A stretch of 64,000 nucleotides of DNA from positions 1 through 64,000 of the forward strand of contig JAVBLM010000002.1 of the NCBI GenBank assembly GCA_031553535.1, given 5' to 3'. Source of the stretch: JAIROC01 sp031553535. GTDB lineage: Bacteria; Bacteroidota; Bacteroidia; Bacteroidales; WCHB1-69. Below, piece after piece: positions 53,853 through 62,649 of the stretch. Within the stretch, counting starts at the first letter, position 1. Each line of letters starts with the position of its first letter. The position numbers and the translations under genes are program-made. The notes under the pieces are model-generated. The model did not search any database. It was not told the DNA's origin and saw nothing but the letters and a program-made list of their open reading frames with translations.

Positions 53853-54935
53853 ATGAAATTTAAAGTAGGAGATAAAGTAAAGTTTTTGAATGATGTTGGC
53901 GGAGGTATTATAAAAAAGATTATAAGTCCGACAATGGTAAGTGTTACGGTAGAAGATGGTTTTGATATACCGATAATGACAAGCGAAATTCTGTCGGCAG
54001 AGTCTTCCGATCCGAGAGAATCTATGTTCAATCAAGACTTTCCTCAAACGGATACTTTGTCCGAAATACTGGTATCCCGGGAAGACTCGATGGACAGAGT
54101 TTCCAAATTGCAAAAGTTCTCATCTTTAAATAATAAACCTACAGGTGTATATTTGGCATATATTCCTCAGGACCAGGTTTGGTTGCTCAAAGATGATCTG
54201 GATGTATTTATTGTAAACTATACTTCTTTTGAGATATTATATAGTCTGGTTTTAGAAAACGAAGGGAAATATGAGGGGATCGATTATGGTTCAGTTGAAC
54301 CGTTCTCAAAAATTCATATTGAAACAATTTCTAGGGATAACCTGGATCAATGGATTAATGGTTTTGTTCAAGTTTTATTTTTTAAAGAAGAAGACTCGAC
54401 AATTCGAATGCCTTTACATGCTTCTTTTAAAATAAAGCCGGTTCGTTTTCTCAAAAAAGATGCTTACTTTTCGACAAACTTTATAGAAGAGAAAGGACTT
54501 CTGTTTTACTTAGGACAATCCTATTCAGTAACAGAATCTCAGCAAATGGAATGGGATAAGAATGAAGGAGCTAGCCAAAGTCCTTCTTCGCAATTGGCGA
54601 CTATTGTTGCACAGGAAAAAATTATCGATAAATATAAATTGGATAAGAATACGGCGGAGGTTGATTTGCATATTGAAAGCATCGTGGAAGACCATAGCAC
54701 AATGGATAGCTCCCGAATATTAGAAATGCAACGTCGTCTTTTTATTCAGTGTTTAGAAAGCGCTATTGAGGAAAAATTACAGAAAGTTGTTTTTATACAT
54801 GGAGTAGGGAATGGTATTCTGAAAAATGAAATTACCGAAATCTTAAAACAATACCCGAATGTACATTATTTTGATGCTTCCATGCAGAAATATGGATGCG
54901 GGGCGACTGAGGTGTTGATAAAATCGGCACAATAA
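53853..54935 (+). CDS. DUF2027 / Smr-domain protein
   Basis: A 360-residue cytosolic protein. The N-terminus (about 1-55) is a small beta-barrel (KFKVGDKVKFLNDVGGGII) and the middle belongs to DUF2027. The C-terminal Smr domain (about 275-358) has VDLHIESI and the HGVGNGIL loop at 316-323, the putative nicking-endonuclease or nucleic-acid-binding site of MutS2-type Smr domains. No MutS ATPase is attached. Function is unknown, with RNA or ribosome quality control a possibility by analogy with Smr proteins. It follows the DUF6873-like gene by 63 bp and converges on the ABC permease with an 8-bp gap. Confidence 0.88.
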   Translation: MKFKVGDKVKFLNDVGGGIIKKIISPTMVSVTVEDGFDIPIMTSEILSAESSDPRESMFNQDFPQTDTLSEILVSREDSMDRVSKLQKFSSLNNKPTGVYLAYIPQDQVWLLKDDLDVFIVNYTSFEILYSLVLENEGKYEGIDYGSVEPFSKIHIETISRDNLDQWINGFVQVLFFKEEDSTIRMPLHASFKIKPVRFLKKDAYFSTNFIEEKGLLFYLGQSYSVTESQQMEWDKNEGASQSPSSQLATIVAQEKIIDKYKLDKNTAEVDLHIESIVEDHSTMDSSRILEMQRRLFIQCLESAIEEKLQKVVFIHGVGNGILKNEITEILKQYPNVHYFDASMQKYGCGATEVLIKSAQ

Positions 54936-54943
54936 ATATAAAG

Positions 54944-56026
54944 CTAGTCTTGCATTTTTGCGCGAGGATCCAGAAATCCGTAGATAATATCTACAAGAAT
55001 ATTGATAATTACCAATATAATAGATATATACAATAGACTTCCCATAACAACAGGGAAGTCATATTTTTCCAATCCATTGACAATCATAACGCCGACACCT
55101 TTATAATCGAAAACATATTCTACAAAAACAGCTCCCGCCATCATCCCTGCCAACCAGCCCGATATGGCTGTAACAACCGGGTTTAAGGCATTTTTAACAA
55201 CATGATTCTTGATTACTTTATAGAAACTTAACCCTTTTGCTTTCGCTGTACGTATGTAATCTTGAGACATTACTTCCAGGGCAGAGTTCCTCATTAATTC
55301 CGTTACCGTTGCCAATGGTCTAATGCCTAATGTTATCGCAGGCAGGATAAGGTTTTTGAGGTCTAAATATTCCCCATCCCCGAAATCGCTGACAGTGTAT
55401 AAACTACCAAACATGTTTAATCCGGTGATATCTGCTAATAAGAATGCAAAAATCCATGCAAATAGAATGGCTGCAAAAAAAGAAGGGAGTGCCATTCCCA
55501 TCACAGAAACCACGAGAGTGGTTTTATCAAACCAGGTATCTTTAAAGACAGCACATAATATTCCTAGAAATATACCCACAACGATGGCAAAGAAGATCGA
55601 TACAATAGCAAGCAATGCTGTTTTGGGAACAGTTTCGTTAAGCATTTCCATTACCAGTCGTTTGCTTTGATATGAGCGCCCGAGATAAGGTTTTTTCAAA
55701 ACGAGTACGGTTTCTTTCCCTACTTTAAATAGAGTACGTGCTTCGTATTTATTGTTATCCAGGTAAAAAACACTTTCAGGATTTGCATAATTGTGCAACG
55801 AGAGGGGAGATATCTCATTTAAATAATTGACATAACGTATTCCTAGGGGCAAATCTAATCCTAATTCTTTGCGTACCGCTTCTTCGGAACTGACATCAGA
55901 ACGCTGTCCCATTGTCATAATTGTACTATCTCCCGGCAGAATAGAAAAAAGCAAAAAGATGACAGTTATTATCCCTATCATTACCAGAAAACCATAACCG
56001 ATCCGTCGAAGAATAAACCGTATCAT
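54944..56026 (-). CDS. ABC transporter permease, DppB/OppB family
   Basis: A 360-residue inner-membrane permease with one N-terminal helix (about 9-30) and five more after residue 130. A long periplasmic loop (about 40-130) is enlarged relative to E. coli DppB (339 residues), as in Bacteroidota homologues. The EAA-type loop is EVMSQDYIRTAKAKGLSFYKV, and the DPR motif is near the C-terminus. It should form the channel of a peptide or nickel ABC importer with a second permease, but no DppC, ATPase or binding protein is nearby. It is 5 bp downstream of the polyprenyl synthase gene, so it is probably read through from it. Confidence 0.88.
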   Translation of the reverse strand: MIRFILRRIGYGFLVMIGIITVIFLLFSILPGDSTIMTMGQRSDVSSEEAVRKELGLDLPLGIRYVNYLNEISPLSLHNYANPESVFYLDNNKYEARTLFKVGKETVLVLKKPYLGRSYQSKRLVMEMLNETVPKTALLAIVSIFFAIVVGIFLGILCAVFKDTWFDKTTLVVSVMGMALPSFFAAILFAWIFAFLLADITGLNMFGSLYTVSDFGDGEYLDLKNLILPAITLGIRPLATVTELMRNSALEVMSQDYIRTAKAKGLSFYKVIKNHVVKNALNPVVTAISGWLAGMMAGAVFVEYVFDYKGVGVMIVNGLEKYDFPVVMGSLLYISIILVIINILVDIIYGFLDPRAKMQD

Positions 56027-56031
56027 TTTGA

Positions 56032-57015
56032 TTAAAATTTCCGGTTTTGTATGAACTGAATAAGCAGCAACAATGATTTTTTATAATCACTATTTTCCTG
56101 CTTATTTACAAAATCAAGACACCGGTTTGTCTTTTTGTCGATTAAAGTTTCAGTATAACTGATGCCGTTTCGCTCAGTAATAATATGGATAATTGTTTCT
56201 ATTTCGTTTGTTTTCCCCGTGTGATTTTTGTATAAATCCAATAATTGTTGTCTTTCCGATTCAGGTGTGTGTTGCAAGGCAATGATAAAAGGCAGTGTCA
56301 TTTTATGCTCTTTAATATCTTTATATGCATCTTTTTGAGAAAGATCATCAGATGTATAATCTAACAGATCGTCTTTCAATTGAAAAATAGTACCTACTTC
56401 TTCTCCAAATATCTTCCATTGACTTATGGTTTCTTCATCGGATATACAAGAGGCTACTCCCATTTCAAAGCAAGCGGAAATAAGATTCACCGTTTTGTAT
56501 CGGATTATTTCAAAATATTCTTTTTCTGTAATGGCCTCATTATAAGATTTTGATAGTTGTAATAATTCGCCATAAGCCATAGTTTTTGCGATCATTGTCA
56601 GACTTGCTAATAGTTTTGGATGGTTTGCATTTGCAATTAAATTCATGCATTCAGACAATAGATAATCTCCGGTTAAGATAGCTATTTTATTGTTCCAAAT
56701 GGTGTTTAATGTTGGTCGGTTATGTCGCTTTTGTCCATTATCAATTACATCGTCATGCAATAGGGAAGAATAATGTAACAACTCAAATCCTAATGCAGTT
56801 GTTTGCGTTAGCTGATTGATCTTTCCTACAATACCTGCAGACAAAAAAACCATAACAGGCCGAAGTCTTTTCCCTTCGGATAAATTTATACTTGATAAGA
56901 GACCTTTAATAGCCGAATCGTTACTATGAAGTATTGTTTTGTAATAATCACCTAACGAATCCATCTCCTCTTTTATGGGAGAGAAAATTTGTTGCAATAT
57001 TGATCTTTGGCACAT
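56032..57015 (-). CDS. Trans-polyprenyl diphosphate synthase
   Basis: A 327-residue isoprenoid synthase that extends allylic diphosphates with isopentenyl diphosphate for quinone side chains. Residues 88-92 carry the first Asp-rich motif (DDVID) and 215-219 the second (DDLLD). GKRLRP at about 48-53 is the substrate-binding loop, and LTGDYLL follows. Length fits octaprenyl/solanesyl-type enzymes. Chain length cannot be fixed by eye, although the small residues before the first Asp motif favour long products. It precedes the ABC permease by 5 bp on the same strand. Confidence 0.93.
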   Translation of the reverse strand: MCQRSILQQIFSPIKEEMDSLGDYYKTILHSNDSAIKGLLSSINLSEGKRLRPVMVFLSAGIVGKINQLTQTTALGFELLHYSSLLHDDVIDNGQKRHNRPTLNTIWNNKIAILTGDYLLSECMNLIANANHPKLLASLTMIAKTMAYGELLQLSKSYNEAITEKEYFEIIRYKTVNLISACFEMGVASCISDEETISQWKIFGEEVGTIFQLKDDLLDYTSDDLSQKDAYKDIKEHKMTLPFIIALQHTPESERQQLLDLYKNHTGKTNEIETIIHIITERNGISYTETLIDKKTNRCLDFVNKQENSDYKKSLLLLIQFIQNRKF

Positions 57016-57020
57016 AATTG

Positions 57021-57028
57021 CAAAAATA
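57021..57028 (-). promoter_or_regulatory. Putative -7 box of the polyprenyl synthase gene
   Basis: The minus strand reads TATTTTTG (TAnnTTTG) six bases before the ATG, which would leave almost no leader. Confidence 0.25.
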
Positions 57029-57113
57029 CAAATTAATTATTTGTATAAGTTATGGATTCGGTGTTTTTATTATTAATAATGTTTCTATTTTTTGTTAATA
57101 CAACAGAACGTGA

Positions 57114-58112
57114 TTACTTGGGATCATATCCCCACTTTAAATAAATTGCTCCCCAAGTAAATCCGGCACCGAAAGCCGATAGAATAATATTGTCTCCTCT
57201 CTTTAATTTACTTTCCCATTCCCATAAACATAAAGGGAGAGTTGCGGCAGTAGTATTGCCAAATCGTTCGATATTGATCATTACTTTTTGCGGGTCGATT
57301 TGCAATCTCTCCGCAACAGCGTCGATAATACGTTTGTTCGCTTGATGGGGAACATACCAATCAATATTATCATTTGTAAGGTGATTCCTTTCACAAATTT
57401 CCTTGCTCACTTCATACATACGGGTAACGGCATGCTTATAGACAGCTTGTCCTTCCTGATAGATGAAATGTTCTCTTGCGTCAACAGTCTCATGGCTAGC
57501 CGGTTTAACAGAGCCTCCTGCTTTTTGATGCAAATGCTTTCTCCCAACACCATCGGAACGTAATATGGAATCAATTAAACCAATATCTTCTGTAGTTGGT
57601 TCCAATAATACTGCACCTGCACCGTCTCCAAAAATAGGGCATGTTGCTCTGTCGGTATAGTCAACAATAGAAGACATTTTTTCAGTACCCACTACAATCA
57701 CTTTCTTGCAAGTTCCTGTTTCAATCCATTTAGAGGCGCTGGCGAGTGCATATAAAAAACCTGAACATCCTGCATTGATATCATACCCAAATCCATTACG
57801 AATATTAAGTTTATCTGCGATAATATTTGCCGTGGCAGGAAATTGCATATCAGGAGTAACCGTAGCGCATAGGATAAACTCGACTTCTTCCGGTTTTGTC
57901 TTTGTCTTTATTAACAGTTTTTCAATTGCTTTTACTGCAAGGTCGGAAGAACCGCTATTAGGTTCCTTTAGAATACGACGTTCTTTGATACCGATGCGTG
58001 TCATTATCCACTCATCATTTGTATCTACCATGCGGCTAAGCTCTTCATTATTTAGTATATAATCAGGAAGATATCCTTCGATCCCTGTTATTACAGCACG
58101 AACTTTCTTCAT
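57114..58112 (-). CDS. fabH: Beta-ketoacyl-ACP synthase III (FabH)
   Basis: Condenses acetyl-CoA, or a branched acyl-CoA, with malonyl-ACP to start fatty-acid synthesis. The 332 residues contain the catalytic triad Cys116 (NAGCSGFL), His256 (VPHQAN) and Asn286 (FGNTTA). The N-terminus has DEWIMTRIGIKERR, normal for FabH. Bacteroidota often use branched primers, but primer choice is not readable. It is monocistronic, or the first gene of a unit with its own TACCTTTG box, and is divergent from gcvT. Confidence 0.95.
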   Translation of the reverse strand: MKKVRAVITGIEGYLPDYILNNEELSRMVDTNDEWIMTRIGIKERRILKEPNSGSSDLAVKAIEKLLIKTKTKPEEVEFILCATVTPDMQFPATANIIADKLNIRNGFGYDINAGCSGFLYALASASKWIETGTCKKVIVVGTEKMSSIVDYTDRATCPIFGDGAGAVLLEPTTEDIGLIDSILRSDGVGRKHLHQKAGGSVKPASHETVDAREHFIYQEGQAVYKHAVTRMYEVSKEICERNHLTNDNIDWYVPHQANKRIIDAVAERLQIDPQKVMINIERFGNTTAATLPLCLWEWESKLKRGDNIILSAFGAGFTWGAIYLKWGYDPK

Positions 58113-58143
58113 ATGTTATTTTTTATAATCATAATTTGGCAAG

Positions 58144-58151
58144 CAAAGGTA
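58144..58151 (-). promoter_or_regulatory. Putative -7 box of fabH
   Basis: The minus strand reads TACCTTTG (TAnnTTTG), 32 bp before the ATG at 58112. Confidence 0.5.
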
Positions 58152-58318
58152 CGAAAATTTACCTATATAAATAATAAAAATTTTCTTTTAATGTTAATCG
58201 GCTTTATAAAAAGTTTGATAATCATTCAAATATAAAATATTTATTTATGGATGGAAATATTCATTCTTATCAATGGTATTTTTCATGGCTAATTAGATAA
58301 ACGAAAGAGAAAAAGGTG

Positions 58319-58326
58319 TACTTTTG
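58319..58326 (+). promoter_or_regulatory. Putative -7 box of gcvT
   Basis: TACTTTTG fits TAnnTTTG, 53 bp before the ATG at 58379, in the divergent fabH-gcvT spacer. Confidence 0.45.
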
Positions 58327-58378
58327 TCGACTAGGATACATAGTTTATAGTAAAATTTAATATATTAAAAATCAACGC

Positions 58379-59470
58379 ATGAAGAATACGGTTTTTACGA
58401 AAAAGCATGAAGAGTTGGGAGCAAAAATGGTTCCTTTTGCAGGGTTTTATATGCCCGTTCAATATGAAGGATTGGTGGTTGAGCATGAAACCGTCCGAAA
58501 AGCAGTAGGCGTTTTTGATGTATCCCATATGGGAGAGATTTACGTTCGAGGACACAAAGCGTTGGACTTTGTTCAATGGGTATCTTCCAATGATGCTTCG
58601 GTTCTTACAGATGGAAAAGTACAATATGCTTGTTTCCCTAATGATAAAGGCGGAATTGTAGATGATTTTCTAACTTATCGCATCAGTGAAACAGAATACC
58701 TGCTGGTTGTAAATGCTTCCAATATAGAAAAAGATTGGAACTGGCTTGTAGAGCAAAATGAAAATTTTGGAGCTGAATTATATAATGCATCTGATGAGAC
58801 CTCTCAATTAGCCGTTCAGGGACCATTGGCATTAAAGGCAATGCAAAAGTTGACCGATACGAAGATTGAGGATATGGAATATTATACATTTAAGTATTTG
58901 ACATTTGCAGGTGTCCCCAATGTTTTATTCTCAATAACGGGCTATACAGGTTCCGGTGGATGCGAGATTTATTTCAAGAATGAAGATGCTCCTAAAATAT
59001 GGGATGCTGTTTTTGAAGCAGGAAAGGAATTTGGGATCAAGCCAATAGGCTTAGGCGCCCGTGATACACTTCGTTTAGAAATGGGTTTTTGCTTATATGG
59101 ACATGAAATTAATGATACAACTTCTCCTATAGAAGCTGGTTTAGGGTGGATTACGAAGTTTACTGATGATAAGAATTTTGTAAATAAAGAAAATTTAAGT
59201 AACCAGAAGAAAGAAGGAGTTCTACGTAAAATTGTAGGATTTGAAATGATCGATAGGGGAATACCTCGTCAGGATTATGAAGTGGTTGATGCAAACGGGA
59301 ATCAAATTGGGCATGTTTGTTCAGGAACCCAAGGCCCTTCAGTGAAAAAGGCTATCGGTACGGCTTTAATCAAAGCAGAGAATGCAAAAACAGGCAATGA
59401 AATATTTATAAAAATCAGAGATAAAGCATTGAAAGCGGTTGTCGTAAAAATGCCATTTTATAAGCAATAA
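58379..59470 (+). CDS. gcvT: Glycine cleavage system T protein (aminomethyltransferase)
   Basis: Transfers the aminomethyl carbon of glycine to tetrahydrofolate, releasing ammonia. The 363-residue protein opens with KHEELGAKMVPFAGFYMPVQY and has FDVSHMGEI, GYTGSGGCEIYF and the folate region GLGARDTLRLEMGFCLYGHEI, all typical. The C-terminal beta-barrel follows. No other gcv genes are adjacent in the window, so the P, H and L proteins are encoded elsewhere. It is monocistronic between divergent fabH and rpmH. Confidence 0.96.
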   Translation: MKNTVFTKKHEELGAKMVPFAGFYMPVQYEGLVVEHETVRKAVGVFDVSHMGEIYVRGHKALDFVQWVSSNDASVLTDGKVQYACFPNDKGGIVDDFLTYRISETEYLLVVNASNIEKDWNWLVEQNENFGAELYNASDETSQLAVQGPLALKAMQKLTDTKIEDMEYYTFKYLTFAGVPNVLFSITGYTGSGGCEIYFKNEDAPKIWDAVFEAGKEFGIKPIGLGARDTLRLEMGFCLYGHEINDTTSPIEAGLGWITKFTDDKNFVNKENLSNQKKEGVLRKIVGFEMIDRGIPRQDYEVVDANGNQIGHVCSGTQGPSVKKAIGTALIKAENAKTGNEIFIKIRDKALKAVVVKMPFYKQ

Positions 59471-59545
59471 TAATGAATGATTGCAAATTGCGTAATAAGT
59501 GATAAATATTTTTTCAAAACATAGTTAACTATTAGAAAAAAGTTG

Positions 59546-59553
59546 TACCTTTG
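59546..59553 (+). promoter_or_regulatory. Putative -7 box of rpmH
   Basis: TACCTTTG fits TAnnTTTG, 53 bp before the ATG at 59607. Confidence 0.55.
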
Positions 59554-59606
59554 CAGTCCAAATCTTGAGATAAAGTTGTCCAATATAAAAGTAAAATAGA
59601 TAAGAG

Positions 59607-59771
59607 ATGAAAAGAACATTTCAACCTTCAGTACGGAAAAGAAAAAACAAACATGGTTTCAGAGAGAGAATGTCGTCTGCAAATGGAAGAAGAGTTTTAG
59701 CAGCAAGAAGGGCTAAAGGTAGAAAAAGACTAACTGTTTCTGATGAAAAATTAGGCGGGAAGAAATTCTAG
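59607..59771 (+). CDS. rpmH: Large-subunit ribosomal protein L34
   Basis: A 54-residue, strongly basic protein starting MKRTFQPSVRKRKNKHGFRE and continuing with RVLAARRAKGRKRLTVSDE, the universal L34 pattern. It is slightly longer than the E. coli protein (46 residues) because of a C-terminal tail, as usual in Bacteroidota. It is not next to rnpA or dnaA as in many bacteria, but lies after gcvT with its own promoter and terminator. Confidence 0.97.
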   Translation: MKRTFQPSVRKRKNKHGFRERMSSANGRRVLAARRAKGRKRLTVSDEKLGGKKF

Positions 59772-59794
59772 TTACGCATATATAAAAGTAGAAA

Positions 59795-59838
59795 CAAAGG
59801 AGGTATTTTCAATAAAATACCTCCTTTGTTTTTTATTA
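59795..59838 (+). terminator. Terminator of rpmH
   Basis: A 15-bp perfect stem (CAAAGGAGGTATTTT with its complement at 59814-59828), a 4-nt loop and a T-rich tail, 23 bp after the stop codon. Confidence 0.88.
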
Positions 59839-59886
59839 TCTATTAACTTTGCAGTTTATTATTTTATATCCTTAAATATATTTATT

Positions 59887-60945
59887 ATGATCATTCGAAA
59901 CAATGTAACACCAAGAGTAATTGCAGCGTTATCTGCCTTTTTAACTACAATAATAGTATTAATTGTTTTTTTTATAGTAAACCGTTTTGAACCTTCTGAC
60001 CTTAAATTATCATATCTAATTACTTTTATTTTCAGTTTTATATTAAATGCTTTTTTGTTGTTTTTTCTGATAAATACTTTTATCTATAATCGGATTAAAG
60101 TAATTTACAAAATGATTCATAGTTCTAATATTTTGAATCGGAAAAAGCATTTGACAAAGATCCCATATAGCAATCGCGCAATTGAGGATGTCGAGCATGC
60201 AACAGAAGATTTCCTTATGGAAAAGCAAAATGAAATAAGTCAGTTAAAAGAACTTGAAAATTACCGGAAAGAGTTCTTGGGAAATGTTGCACATGAATTG
60301 AAGACTCCTCTTACTGCTATTCAAGGGCATATTTTAACCTTATTGGATGGGGGGATAGACGATGAAAACATTAATCATCTTTACTTGCAACGGACAGCCT
60401 CAAATATTGATAGGATGTTAGAGATTGTTAATGATCTGGATACAATAACCAAACTGGAATCCGAACAGAATCAGTTAAAATTTGAGAAATTTAATTTATA
60501 TGACTTGGTGTTGGAAGTAATAGAAACCTTAGAAATTACAGCAGCAAAACACCATGTTGAATTACTTTTAGAGGCCAATCCCGAGCGAAAATACAATGTA
60601 TCTGCAGATAAGAATAATATTCGGAAAGTGTTAATCAATCTGATAGAAAATTCTATAAAATACAACGATAAAGTTAATGGAAAAACAACTATTAATTTTT
60701 ATGATGCGGCGGATAACTATCTGGTAGAAGTTGCCGACAATGGCATTGGGATTGACAATAAATACTTTCCCCGTTTATTTGAACGGTTTTATCGTGTGGA
60801 TAAAAACAGATCCCGATCCACAGGTGGATCGGGATTAGGTCTTGCAATTGTCAAGCATATTATGGATGCCCATCATCAATCTGTAACGGTAAACAGCACA
60901 TTGGGAGAAGGATCAACCTTTGGCTTTACGTTACAAAAAGCGTAA
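59887..60945 (+). CDS. Sensor histidine kinase (PhoR-like), orphan in this window
   Basis: A 352-residue inner-membrane kinase with two membrane helices (about 12-33 and 44-66), with almost no periplasmic loop between them, so it probably senses within the membrane or from the cytoplasm. A linker (about 70-125) precedes the HisKA domain with the phospho-acceptor His136 (NVAHELKTPLTAI). The ATPase domain has the N box DKNNIRKVLINLIENSIKYND, the G1 box DNGIGIDNKYF and a GGSGLGLAIVKHI G2 box. No response regulator gene is adjacent. A partner must be encoded elsewhere. Its stop codon is one base from the stop of the convergent T9SS gene. Confidence 0.9.
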   Translation: MIIRNNVTPRVIAALSAFLTTIIVLIVFFIVNRFEPSDLKLSYLITFIFSFILNAFLLFFLINTFIYNRIKVIYKMIHSSNILNRKKHLTKIPYSNRAIEDVEHATEDFLMEKQNEISQLKELENYRKEFLGNVAHELKTPLTAIQGHILTLLDGGIDDENINHLYLQRTASNIDRMLEIVNDLDTITKLESEQNQLKFEKFNLYDLVLEVIETLEITAAKHHVELLLEANPERKYNVSADKNNIRKVLINLIENSIKYNDKVNGKTTINFYDAADNYLVEVADNGIGIDNKYFPRLFERFYRVDKNRSRSTGGSGLGLAIVKHIMDAHHQSVTVNSTLGEGSTFGFTLQKA

Positions 60946-60946
60946 C

Positions 60947-61711
60947 TTATTTCACTAATTTTATTTTTTCCGTACGAACAGTTTTTCCATTCTGCATTTT
61001 TACAAAATAGATGCCGTCAGGAAATTCTCCCATATTGATAGAAAGGTCTCCTGATATATCCTCATGATGTGAAATTCTTTGTCCTACTACATTATAGATT
61101 TCAACATTCATGTTTTTAAGATTTGTAATAGTCAAATTGCTACTTACCGGATTAGGATATAATTGAACATTCTTTATCGCTTTCTCTGCTACTGAATTAC
61201 TATTTGCAATCCGTAAGAAATAAGCGGTAACTTGTTTGTTTTTATTCGTTACAGAAAACTTGGACGTTCTAAATACAGTTGCTGTTATAGGCCCCTCGTC
61301 TCTAAACTCATCCAATGATGTAAAAGCGTTTGGGAAATTTTGCATGTTTTCAGCGATACTGTTCATGTTTATCAAAAGCGTATCGTTTGCGCCAAGGTCT
61401 TCGCCCAGCACATAAAACAGAGTATCTCCGTCATTATCAAAAATGCTTTTAGTCGCAATTTTGAGATCAAGAACTATCGTATCACCTGTAGCAAGAGCAA
61501 TAGGACCATTTTCATATACAATGGCAAACCTAACATTTACATTGAGCCGAGCATTGTTTGCAGGAGTGTATTGTAGCGTATCTGTTTCAAAATTAACAAA
61601 CGGATTATTCCCTAGTGTATTTTTTCCATAAATTTTAGTTATCGTCTGTGCTTCCACAACGGTAAAACTTGCTATTGCTGCTACAGCAAATAAAAGAATA
61701 AATTTTTTCAT
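60947..61711 (-). CDS. Small secreted protein with T9SS sorting domain
   Basis: A 254-residue exported protein. The signal peptide is residues 1-21 (VVEAQ). Residues about 30-165 form one beta-rich domain without recognisable motifs (conserved-looking VNVRFAIVYENGPIALATGDTI). The last 75 residues form a type A T9SS domain (LYPNPVSSNLTI, IYNVVGQRI, PDGIYFVKM, KIKLVK). It is much shorter than the other T9SS cargo here. Its function is unknown. The coding ends of it and of the histidine kinase are separated by a single base. Confidence 0.85.
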   Translation of the reverse strand: MKKFILLFAVAAIASFTVVEAQTITKIYGKNTLGNNPFVNFETDTLQYTPANNARLNVNVRFAIVYENGPIALATGDTIVLDLKIATKSIFDNDGDTLFYVLGEDLGANDTLLINMNSIAENMQNFPNAFTSLDEFRDEGPITATVFRTSKFSVTNKNKQVTAYFLRIANSNSVAEKAIKNVQLYPNPVSSNLTITNLKNMNVEIYNVVGQRISHHEDISGDLSINMGEFPDGIYFVKMQNGKTVRTEKIKLVK

Positions 61712-61735
61712 ATTTTCAAGTATTTAATGATGTTA

Positions 61736-61743
61736 CAAAGATA
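61736..61743 (-). promoter_or_regulatory. Putative -7 box of the small T9SS gene
   Basis: The minus strand reads TATCTTTG (TAnnTTTG), 25 bp before the ATG at 61711. Confidence 0.5.
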
Positions 61744-61890
61744 TAAAAATTATTTGTACAAAAATAAGTAAAAAAATAATCGGAAATTTAAATCAGTCAA
61801 TTTTTTTTGCAAATAAAATAAATACTGATTCCCAACAGAGCTATAATTTGGGGGGAAAGGACCAATTAATTTACAAATATAAATATTATA

Positions 61891-62649
61891 CTATTTCATT
61901 TTCAATCCCTTATTTTTATCTTTGATATATTGAACCGTTATGCGAATGTGGCTGTAAACAGTTGTAAAGAACCCATAATGTTTTAACATAATAGTTAAAC
62001 GCTCTTTCAAAGCTCTTTTTACATTATGAGCAGAAAATCCGTTTTCTAAGAATTTTGATAAAATCAAATGTGTATTTATTATTTCTTTGGATGCTTCCAG
62101 GGATGCCAAAACCCATTCATAATCCGCAGCTATTTTGTATGAAAGATTATATAAGGGAGCGATTTCACGTTTTACCAAAATAGATTGATGGCATACTACC
62201 AATCCCATGGTCAGGCATTTTGCTGTTAATTTTTCGGGAGCAACTTTCCGGCGCATTCCTGTTGCATTTCCCTCTTCATCAATCAGCTGTGTTTGTCCAT
62301 AAAAAATGTCGGCTTGGGGATATTGCTTGTAAAAAGCTTCAATTTTTTCTATTGTGTCGGAAGAAAAAAGCCTGTCGCCGGAATTAATAAACCATATATA
62401 TTTTCCTTGGGCTAGCTTTAAACCCTTATTCATTGCATCATATAAGCCTTTATCCGGTTCACTGATTAAGGCATTAACGCGGGATTTGTGTTTTGCTATT
62501 ATGTTTAAAGTTTCATCGGTTGAATTTCCATCGATAATAATATATTCAAAGTTTTGAGAAGTTTGCTCCTCTAAGCTTTCAATCGTTTTTTCGATATACT
62601 TTTCACTATTATAAACAACAGTGATAATGCTGATTAAAGGATTTGTCAT
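61891..62649 (-). CDS. Family GT2 glycosyltransferase
   Basis: A GT-A fold transferase of about 252 residues. I start it at the ATG at 62649, whose A is the last base of the gmk stop (TAATG), rather than at a TTG 6 bp upstream. PLISIITVVYNSEKYIEKTIESL opens the domain, followed by IDGNSTDETLNII and a DxD-like IWFINSGDR region. Later VCHQSILVKREI and AADYEWVLASLE match EpsE-like GT2 enzymes. A sugar-transfer role in surface glycan assembly is inferred. The overlap with gmk implies translational coupling. Confidence 0.88.
   Translation of the reverse strand: MTNPLISIITVVYNSEKYIEKTIESLEEQTSQNFEYIIIDGNSTDETLNIIAKHKSRVNALISEPDKGLYDAMNKGLKLAQGKYIWFINSGDRLFSSDTIEKIEAFYKQYPQADIFYGQTQLIDEEGNATGMRRKVAPEKLTAKCLTMGLVVCHQSILVKREIAPLYNLSYKIAADYEWVLASLEASKEIINTHLILSKFLENGFSAHNVKRALKERLTIMLKHYGFFTTVYSHIRITVQYIKDKNKGLKMK

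Noticed and set aside
59471..59606. tRNA or small RNA gene between gcvT and rpmH
   Set aside because: No cloverleaf or conserved T-loop is seen. The spacer holds only the rpmH promoter and leader.
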